Below, piece by piece: positions 21,878-32,839 of a DNA stretch of 64,000 nt (positions are counted from its first letter, which is position 1; every line of letters begins with the position of its first letter). Where the stretch lies: positions 496,001-560,000 of the forward strand of contig ML210147.1 in the NCBI GenBank assembly GCA_004369085.1, in the 5' to 3' direction. Below the pieces are notes generated by a model. That model was not told the origin of the DNA, did no database searches, and saw only the letters and a program-made list of their open reading frames with translations. This DNA comes from Coprinopsis marcescibilis (Eukaryota > Basidiomycota > Agaricomycetes > Agaricales > Psathyrellaceae). Position numbers and translations under genes: made by a program.

Positions 21878-23756
21878 ATGGTTCTGGCAGATCTTGGAAG
21901 AAAGCTCAATGCTGCTCTTTCCTCGCTCAGTAGAGCGCCAGTAGTTGATGAGAAAGCAAGTCTCCTTATCAATTGTCTAACTTTCAAGTCTAAAACATTC
22001 GCTAGGTCCTCGATGCGACACTGAAAGAAATTACGTCGGCCTTGCTCGAATCCGATGTCAATGTCAAGCTCGTGGCATCGTTACGACAGAAAGTAAAGGC
22101 GAAAGTAAAGGCAGCCTTGGATAGTCAAGCAGAGAAGAAGGAGTCGACGAATAAGAAGAATCTTATACAAAAGGTGGTCAATTCCCCCTGACTACGATCG
22201 CCCTTTAACACTAATCGACCATGCGTAGGCCGTCTTCGACGAACTGGTGGCTCTAGTAGACCCAGGTGTCGAGCCCTACAAGCCCGTTAAAGGCCGCACG
22301 AACATCATCATGGCCGTTGGTCTGCAGGGTAACGGCAAAACGACCACCTGCACGAAGCTCGCTGCCTATTACCAGAAGCGCGGCCTCAAATCCGCGATTG
22401 TTTGCGCAGATACTTTCCGTGCGGGTGCCTTTGACCAGACCAGACAATCATGTACCAAAGCCAAGATTGCCTACTTTGGAAGTTATACGGAGACCAACCC
22501 TGTTGCCATCGCTCAACAAGGTGTCCAGAAGTTCAAGAAGGAGCGGTTTGAGGTGGTGATCGTTGACACCAGTGGGCGGCACAAGCAGGAGAGAGAGCTG
22601 TTTGGGGAGATGGTAGAGATTAGCGAAGCTGTCAAGCCAGATATGACGGTGCTGGTGCTGGATGCGAGTATAGGTCAGGCTGCGGAAGGTCAGGCGAGAG
22701 CGTTCAAGGAGTCTGCCGATTTTGGAGCTATCATCGTCACCAAAATGGATGGACACGCGAAGGGAGGAGGAGCCATCTCGGCCGTAGCAGTAACCAAAAC
22801 TCCTATCATCTTCCTGGGTGTTGGAGAGCATCTTCACGATTTGGATCGGTTCTCGCCTCACCCATTCATCTCTAAACTACTCGGTCTCGGAGATGTCCAA
22901 GGGCTGATGGAGCATATGCAAGATTTGGCAACTCAGAATCCCGACAAGCAGAAAGAGATGGCCAAGAAACTCGAGGAGGGAAAACTCTCGATCAGAGACT
23001 GGCGCGAGCAGATCCAGAATGTGATGAACATGGGGCCAATTAGCAAGATTGCGAGCATGATCCCGGGTTTGCCGCAGGAGATGCTGCAGGGATCGGACGA
23101 AGAAGGCAGTCAGAGGATGAAACGGATGATCTATATCACAGACAGCATGACCGCAAGCGAGCTCGATTCCGATGGATCGCCATTCCTGCTCACTGGAAAG
23201 GACGGCAAGCCAACAGGACTGACCTGGCGAGTAACTCGTGTCGCTAAGGGTAGTGGAACAAGTGTCAGAGAAGTGGAAGAACTACTCTGCCAGTACAGAA
23301 TGATGGCGAATATGGCGAAACAGGCAGGCGGAAAGAACGGATGGCTCAGCGCGATGCAGAAGATGCAACAGGCTGCCGGTGGCAAAGGACGCGGTGCAAA
23401 TGGTATGCCCACCCCTGGACAGATTCAAGCGATGCAGCGTGCGATGCCACCGGGAATGCTGCAACAGATGCAGAGACAGCTTCGCGGTGGAGGAGGAATG
23501 CAGGAGATGATGAAGGCCATGATGCAAGGTCAAGGAGGCGATCAAATGGATATGGAGGAAATGCAGAGTAAGTTTGTTAGACTAGTTATGAGATGTGCAA
23601 TGAATGACCCGTTGAATAGGAATGATGTCACAAATGGGAGGTGGTCTTGGGGGACTGGGAGGGCTTGGAGGAGGCTTGGGAGGGCTGGGTGGCATGCCCA
23701 ACATGGGAGACATGTTCAAGATGATGGGCATGGGTGGCCCTGGAGGCGGCCGATGA
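21878..23756 (+). CDS. SRP54: Signal recognition particle subunit Srp54
   Basis: Four exons: 21878-21955, 22006-22173, 22229-23567, 23620-23756, for 573 residues. It is the GTPase of SRP that binds signal peptides and the SRP receptor. N domain: opens [18 protein letters not shown] and continues [10 protein letters not shown] domain: P-loop [15 protein letters not shown] near 110, [28 protein letters not shown] domain: [28 protein letters not shown], then a Met/Gln/Gly-rich tail ending in Gly-Met repeats. The M domain carries an insertion containing [15 protein letters not shown] ahead of the GSGTS motif. The first intron uses a GC donor (GCAAGT at 21956); splicing there gives the invariant VDEKVLDA junction. 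Confidence 0.96.
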
Positions 23757-24299
23757 TCATCCACCTCTAGACTCGTTGGACTTTCCATGTCATCTCGATT
23801 GATGAAGCGTCGGCCTTGCTGGCAAGATAAAGGCAGAGACGCTTGCAGCGCCTGTTGTCTTGGATAGATGTGGCAGCTCGTTGCCGAGCAGGACGGTTGC
23901 GAAGCCTGTGAAGGGCCATGACTATGTTTGCAGTGAAGAAATGGTTGCCAGGGCATGTCGGGGATATATATTGTAGGCGAGGAATGACGATATGGAAGAT
24001 GCCGTGAAGGTTCAGGGGCCTGAGCAAAGGACTCGGGATGGAATTGGGTGTATGAAGACTATTAAGCAACTGTAAGCTGTATAGTAGAACATCAGATAGG
24101 ATTAATAGGAGGAAAAATGAAAAGGACAGGATATGTATTTGGTGGAGAGAAAGCGTTCGAGACTGTCGCTCCCACGTTCCGAGGCAGGACAAAGCCTGGA
24201 AACAGCGCTAGAAACGATTCAGACGTTCTCTTCGGTTCAGATTACACGCTTCCCTGCAGATACTAATAATGATTTCCCCTCCCAGTTTGTTTCCCAATA
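23757..24299. other. Intergenic: SRP54 3' region and methyltransferase promoter
   Basis: A 543-bp gap. The open frames here are short, in no consistent strand, and none resembles a known family. I see nothing else in it. Confidence 0.6.
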
Positions 24300-26066
24300 A
24301 TGAATCCTCCCCTTCACCAATCCGACGACCTCGACGAGTTCTTCGTCAACGTCCACGCCCGCAGAATGTCTACTCTTTCCACAACTTACCCTCTCCCCGT
24401 CGATCCAGACGAGGTCAAGCGTTCTGAGCTCCATCACCGCATGATACAATTTCTCTTTTCAGGCAAAAACTATATTGGCCCTGTAAAGTCTGCCCTGCAG
24501 TTTGGTCAGAAACGCCAGAGTGCGTCCATTTGTTGTGTGTTTCAATTCTTCAGACTAGTCACTGACATTGCTCACTGCCGCGGCATAATGACATTCAGTT
24601 CTCGACCTTGGCACAGGCGGTGGTCATTGGGCTATTGCCATTGCGGATGAATTTCCCCGTGCAGAGGTCATTGGTGTCGACATCGCACCTATTCAGCCAA
24701 GGCATGTCACTCTGCCCGACTTGGACTTGTCCTGTTCCTGACCCTTTTTGCAGCTATGTCCCCCCGAATTGCACGTAAGCGACTCTTCGCACGAGTCTAA
24801 TCCTCTTCTAACCGATATGGCCCTGCTCGACACATACCTTGTTCCGAATCAAGGTTTGAGATATGTGACCTCCAGGAGTTTCTGCCATACCCTCCCGAAT
24901 CCTTCGATTTCATTCATGTGCGAGGCCTCCATCTCGGTGTAAGTGGAGTCGCGTCAGATGGCACTCTGCGACCCGTTCCTGACACAACCTAAATAACAGA
25001 TCCGCGACTATCCCTTTCTCCTCCAGGAGGTGGCGCGGTTGCTGCGTCCAGGAGGTCTCTTGCTGCTCGTCGAAGCCGATTTAGAACCCGTTATCATCAA
25101 AGGTGGCAAAGTGGGGCCGCCTCAAGGCACACAGTCTCAGGACAACCCACAACCGCAAGGCCAGAATTCCCATCCAAACCCTCCACACTCCACCATATTC
25201 GCTTCACCAACACCCAGTACGACATCGTTGTCGCAATCCCAGGTCTCATCCTCATCAACCGCGCCGACCAGTTGCCTGACTACTAATCGGGAGCTCAATT
25301 CGATTCTCAACCCGTGGCCTCAGACGCCCGTGCCTGGCAATCGCCACCATCCCCGTTCTTACAACAAGGACCTTACGATTCCAGCTGCAGGCTCTTCAGC
25401 CCAGCCTTCCGTAGCTGAAGGTCAAACCACTGGTTTGGCCTCTTTTCCGTTGTTTGGAAGTCCACGTCCATCGGAATACCCTTCGAACGACGAAGATGAC
25501 GTATCCACCTCTGACACAATGAAAGGTTGGGTGCGATTCTGGTCCATCGTCCGCATCTGTCTAGGCGACCCAGAGGCGCACCAAATATCCCAGCATGACA
25601 GGACTGGCAAAGCCATCAGAAACTCTAGCCAAGTTGCTATTGATACGACTGTACCGCGTCGCCTAGCCGAATTACTGTCAGCAACCGGCCAATACGAAGA
25701 TATCGTGGTGAGACAAGCGAACGTCCCGGTAGGATTTTGGCCCAGCGGTAAATCCGTTTTACTTATCGAGTGGGCAGAATGAACTGATCCTAGATCCATC
25801 TAGATCCACATCTTCTCACTGTTGGTCAACTTCAGTGGATGGATTATGAGCTGCTTCTACCCGCTCTGCGCCCTTTTCTTCTCACCAAGTTGGTGGACAA
25901 CCATGAAGTCGCTCCACACCCGACCATGTCAATTCCTTCAACGATGCAAGAAGTTGATCAACTGATTCAGGATGCACAACACGATCTCTACTACCCAACC
26001 GCGAACCTTTACGCTCGATTCCACATTGTATATGCTTCTAAAAGACTTTCAGACATAGAGCATTGA
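24300..26066 (+). CDS. SAM-dependent methyltransferase (TAM/LaeA-like)
   Basis: Six exons: 24300-24519, 24599-24701, 24754-24774, 24854-24938, 25000-25747, 25804-26066, giving 479 residues. Class I methyltransferase fold: motif [17 protein letters not shown], acidic strand [30 protein letters not shown], and [19 protein letters not shown] low-complexity Ser/Pro insertion of about 120 residues separates this core from a C-terminal part with VPVGFWPS and [21 protein letters not shown], typical of a large family in Agaricomycetes. The substrate is unknown. Relatives include LaeA-like regulators and trans-aconitate methyltransferase-type proteins. The second intron must use a GC donor (GCATGT at 24702) to give the conserved IQPSYVPPN; the nearby GT would break that motif. 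Confidence 0.85.
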
Positions 26067-26479
26067 TATGATAATTTAGAACTGGGTTTACACGGCTAGC
26101 ATCATTATCACTCGGGACTTCTTAGCAACGGCGGCACTTGTCGACTTACAGGCTACTTAATATGAGATTCCTTTCAAAGCTGTCACTGTAGAATATACAC
26201 ATTCGTTTGCATCACCTCTTATTCCCTAGACAATACACGCACGTACACGACAAACAAATACCCTACACAAAACTACATGACCCCTTTTTGTCGCATACAG
26301 GCAAGCATATAAAGTTGATGATCTTCAAGGTCAAGAAGCGATGCGGACATCAAGATGGCAGAGACATGACGAAGACGAAGGTATGTACAGAAGTAGTAGC
26401 AATTGAACAAGCAATGCCGTAAGGAGTGGACAGGTAAAAGTACCCATAGGATCAGGTGTGGAGCCGATAATCGAGGAAT
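26067..26479. other. Intergenic: two convergent 3' ends
   Basis: A 413-bp gap between the stop codons of the methyltransferase (plus) and PAB1 (minus). It is AT-richer than the flanking genes. No feature was recognised beyond probable 3' UTRs. Confidence 0.6.
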
Positions 26480-28777
<2,298 letters not shown>

Positions 28778-29250
28778 GTCGATTGGCTTGTTTTGTTCGG
28801 GTTTGTAGGTCGTTACTGCTTTATTGGCTTTTTCTGCATGGCTTCGTCAACGATTTGGATGAAACAGATGAGATAGTGCTTACAACGGGAGGAAATAATG
28901 CAACCGCTCGGGATATAAAAGTTTTTTTATAATTTTTAAACGGTTTTTGAACTGGAAACGGTGGTCACGACGGGCGACGACGACGACAGAATGGACAGCG
29001 AGCTCACCTTTTGAATGGGTTAAAGAAAGAAACATGAATCCTGCCTCTTCTCATTTTTCATCATCAGGTTCAAACTCCGCTCTCCACCGTTCACCTGCCG
29101 CTCCACTGCTCACTGCCTTGCTTATTGTGCTTGCCTCATTATTGTCCCTGAATTGTCCCTGAACTGAACCTGAATGTCTTTTCCATTCCATCAAATACAT
29201 GGTCCTACACCAGGGTCTACCAATACTACATACAGCTCAGAACAAACATT
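28778..29250. other. Intergenic: PAB1 promoter and SCAMP 3' region
   Basis: A 473-bp gap. An AT-rich, poly(T)-containing core sits near 28915-28945. No gene is supported. Confidence 0.6.
28925..28931 (-). promoter_or_regulatory. TATA-like element upstream of PAB1
   Basis: On the minus strand this reads TATAAAA inside an AT-rich run, about 150 bp before the PAB1 start codon. The position suits a TATA box of a strongly expressed gene. The call rests on position and motif only. Confidence 0.4.
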
Positions 29251-30605
29251 TTATCCCCGAGAGAAATACGCTTTGGCTCCGTGTTGAGCGAGTTCTTGCT
29301 TCGCCTAATGTTCCAAGTTAGATCCCGATCTAGAACATCCCGTGTCCGGCGCAACTTACTTTATCGAAGCTGTGACCCGCAGTGTTGTGTTCTCTCCAAA
29401 TCTGTCCGCGGCTGTCAGTGCCGTTGTGGTTCCAGCACAGGATTGTCGCTCACCTGGAGATAGAAGTAGGCGTTTCCAGCTCCTTGCAAGACCCAGCCAA
29501 CAGTGGTAATAGTTCCCAAAATGGCAGAGACCAATGCCGGCTTGGTCCACCGGCGAATCGTTTGAATGAGTCCAGCTGAGCCAGAGCTGCCAGGAGAAAT
29601 GTGAGTGGGATTGCTTCTTGCCTCGGACTTAGGCAGAGGTTGTTTACCCTGGGATACCAATGATCCTGAGTGGAGAGAGTAAGGCACAATTAAGAAACAA
29701 GGTAAATCGGCCAGCTTACATGTAGACGCTAAAGAGTAGGTGCAATCCTCCAAATAAGAAGTACAAGTCTAGAGACCGGTAAGTTTCCACGTCGCATTTT
29801 AGACAAAAGACAAGATTGGAACCCACAGAAGTACAGCGATTGATTCTAGAGCCGGCGTTCAAGTCACTCAAGTTCCTTTGACGGGCATAGCACTTACTTT
29901 CATATACCCATTATAGATAGGTCTGGTAAAAGAAGCACATTCAATGACGCAGAAAAGGTGTCGAGCAAACCATTACTCACCGGTACCACGACAGGAAGGA
30001 GCCGATTGTAATGACAAAGAGATACCTTGATGTAAACACTAGCTCAGGTTCATTATTTCGTGCAGCCTCCGTATCAAAAACGCACATGATGCTTGCTCCT
30101 AGGCCCCCTCCACCTCCCTCAGCCGCTTCTACCATGAGCACAATGCAAGTGACCATGTTAAGGACCAGTGTTCCAATGAGGACCAGCCACAGTTGGTATA
30201 ACCGCGTAATCAACGGGCGAGAGACTTCTGGGATTTCGTCCTGGATGGAGTGGAAGATCAAGGGGAAGACTGGAAGAGAGGTGGAGTGTAAGTAGATTAG
30301 AATGGGTTACAGTTTGCAAGGTACGTGCAGAACGGGAAGTTGTTCCTGCCATGGCGGCGAATATGATCAGCTTTGTTGGTCAACTCCGCCTCCCTGCGCT
30401 CCAAGTCCTGCTCTCTGCGCCGAATTTCTTCCAGTCGGGCTGCATCTGTCGCAGACGGAATCGATTGCTGAGCTGGTGCCGGGTCATCGAATGGGTTGGT
30501 ATCCAGAGAATGTGAGGAGGCAAAAGGGTTTTGATTATAGCCTAAGAGACGTATACATTGTTAAACCTTTCTTATCCGACATAAAGATATAGTCATACCA
30601 CTCAT
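29251..30605 (-). CDS. Secretory carrier-associated membrane protein (SCAMP)
   Basis: Ten exons, several tiny: 30605-30599 (7 nt), 30541-30329, 30269-29981, 29922-29898, 29845-29827, 29768-29720, 29665-29648, 29586-29454, 29401-29360, 29304-29251. They give 282 residues. The protein begins MSGYNQNPFA, with NPF motifs in the N-terminal tail (NQNPFAS, DTNPFDD) that bind EH domains in known SCAMPs. A coiled coil follows (ARLEEIRRREQDLERREAEL), then the signature PLIFHSIQDEIP and four hydrophobic segments, the first being LWLVLIGTLVLNMVTCIVLM. SCAMPs act in vesicle traffic between Golgi, endosome and plasma membrane. The intron at 30328-30270 needs a GC donor (GCACGT) to give NNFPFFFPLIFHS. Confidence 0.9.
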
Positions 30606-31294
30606 AATTTCGTGTCAGTCGTCGGTAAGTCGTAAACAAGCATGTGAAGGCAACGAAGGATGGCCGCTGGCCTTTCGACACAGCCTCGGGATTTGCCGAA
30701 AGTAGCAGTGACCACGTACAGGGGCTTGGCTTGCAGGGGTTACACAGCTCTTTGCTATTAGCATCTACTGTGACCACTGCTGACTTGCCGTTGACCCGAG
30801 GATTGTCTCGGATTTCGCTCTTCCACCACGGACTCTAATCAATCACGATTTCATATTACTCCTGCTAGTAGTAGGCTGCTTGGGGTTCACGATCCAAAGA
30901 GCTCTGAATCTTGTCTCAATTCTTCGGCAGTTCGAATCCTGATATGCACCGGAATTTCGACCTTCTTCTTGCTGCTTACAAGTCGACGATGCCGGTGGTC
31001 CATAGCTAATTGGATCAGGAGAAGGCGTTCATGGCCCTCAGACTATAAAGGGGGGCAACTCAGAGGCTCCCAGCAAGCTCTGGAGAGAAGCCATACCTTG
31101 AGGCTGTAGAGCAGATTGACATCGTTCTTTCTCTTTCTGTTCCCTCTTTCCTTCCCCGGTGAGTTTTACCCATATCTCCTGTTCAGCTGACCAGAAGCCT
31201 CTTTTCTAATTGCATTTTCTGCGTGCCTACTTAAAGGCTCAGGTCTACCCACTCGTTTCTTTGTCGCTACCTTTCCCAACGTTCCTTGGCAAAT
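30606..31294. promoter_or_regulatory. Divergent promoter region, SCAMP and secreted DPBB gene
   Basis: A 689-bp gap between divergent start codons. A TATAAAG at 31044-31050, in the orientation of the plus-strand gene, is followed by a short G run. It lies about 245 bp before that start codon and is a reasonable TATA box. No gene is supported here. Confidence 0.45.
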
Positions 31295-32445
31295 ATGCTC
31301 TCCCTCGTCAAGCTTGCAGTGTTTTGTCTTGCTGCCTCTGCTACTCTTGCTGCTGCTGCTCATCGCGCTGATCCGCCTTCAGGATGGGCGGCAGGCTACC
31401 TAGAGGTAATCCCTGGATCCTTTTCGGCGTCACAGGTCATCCCAAGTGCTGACCTCTCCAATAATGATAACAGCCGTACCACAGATACCACGCTCGTTAC
31501 CTAGTCTTGGCCTGCGATAAGAAGCACGACACTCCCTTCTTTGACCAATGTTGCCATCCTCTTCTCGTAAGCATCTGTGCTCCCCTTCAAGTGATCCCGA
31601 GCTCACTCTCATCGCATTTCAGCGAAGCGAGAGTCTTAGGAGCTCGAGGCTTGATCATTGTAATCCAGATACCCCTTCGGCGGTGACCGACGAGGAATCA
31701 GAGGAATGCGAACCAGATAGCGAAGAGCGTGTGATATCCGAAGAGACCTCTGCTTTCCCCACTCATGCAATTCAACTATCCGTCGCTTCCAAAGATAACT
31801 CGGATGCCAAATCCCAGCCACAGGACGTCGAAGCGGATGCAAACGCTTCAGACGATAGCGGCGCAGCTTCTTCGCCGTTAGCAAAGATGGCGGCTACCGC
31901 TGATGTTAACGGTGGATTGTGAGTCAACAACCTCTGCTTGCATGCTGCAAACGTAATAAGTTCATGTTCTCAGCGCCACTTACTATTACCAGAACGGCGT
32001 TGCAGGTGCATGCGGTAAGGTGCATACAGACAAAGAGTTGATCGCTGCCATGTGTGAGTCTATCTTAACTTAACACTCGGCTGCGGAAGTTGCTGAGCAC
32101 CGTCTCTTAACCTAGCCGGGGGTCGTTATGGGAACCTCGGGGCTGTATCCAAAGAATGCGGAAAGAAAGTGCGCATTGTCAACAACAAGAATGGAAAGGT
32201 AAACTCTTCGTTAAATCATTGGCACCGACTATTTTGACACCAGTTACTGGGTACAGTCAGTGACCGTGACAATTGCCGATGCTTGTCCAACATGCAACAA
32301 CGACAACTCTATCGATCTTTCTGAGTACGCATTCCAAAGAATTGCCCCTCTTTCTGACGGCATTGTCCCAAGTGAGTATTTCAAGCAACCTATATCCTAC
32401 AATTGATACTCAGCGATGGGTCAAGTCACTTGGAACTACGTGTAA
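31295..32445 (+). CDS. Secreted Cys-rich protein with C-terminal RlpA/expansin-like double-psi beta-barrel
   Basis: Seven exons: 31295-31405, 31474-31566, 31623-31918, 31974-32053, 32116-32198, 32257-32371, 32414-32445, giving 269 residues. The N-terminus is a signal peptide: MLSLVK, then a hydrophobic Ala/Leu core ending near residue 22. A small Cys block follows (YLVLACDKKHDTPFFDQCCH), then an acidic Ser/Asp/Glu-rich stretch of about 95 residues without obvious fold. The double-psi beta-barrel comes last: FATYYYQNGVAGACGK, RYGNLGAV, VTVTIADACPTCNNDNS, IDLSEYAF, MGQVTWNYV. Such proteins are common in the secretomes of wood- and litter-decay fungi and may loosen plant or fungal wall polysaccharides. 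The catalytic Asp of true expansins was not established here, so enzymatic activity is unproven. Confidence 0.85.
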
Positions 32446-32839
32446 TCCTTCCATCATCTATCAATCTTGAAGCGCTGAATTTATAAACAACGCACACTTG
32501 AGAGAAATCCGCGTAGAATATCAATATCCGTCGTTGTCAGACGATATAGAACTTGAATACATTGCGAATCATATAGCAAAGTCGGGATTTCCTGTAAAGG
32601 AAATTGGCGCTGATCCGACGCAAATGTGACTCCCGACGAGTCATCAGGCCTCAGGCCGCGTGTTTGATGCGGCGAGTCATTGTCGCGTCAGGGCGCGCTG
32701 AGTCCTTACGGGTTTACTAGTTCCCAACCAATTCACGTATAAGGAGCGCTTTGCTCATATCTGTTTTCCTGCGGCGCGTCTGCATTGCTCAACTACCTCC
32801 TTCTGTCACCCGAAATTGCTCAATCACAATCTAGCCAAC
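32446..32839. other. Intergenic: PARP promoter
   Basis: A 394-bp gap upstream of the PARP gene. A TATA-like TATAAGG lies near 32740, about 100 bp before the start codon. Nothing else was recognised. Confidence 0.5.

Noticed and set aside
30925..30975. tRNA-like text on the plus strand: CTCTGAA resembling a glutamine anticodon loop and a B-box-like AGTTCGAATCC
   Set aside because: The T-stem does not pair, the anticodon stem has a mismatch and an extra base, and no acceptor partner lies upstream. It is probably chance or a very decayed fossil.
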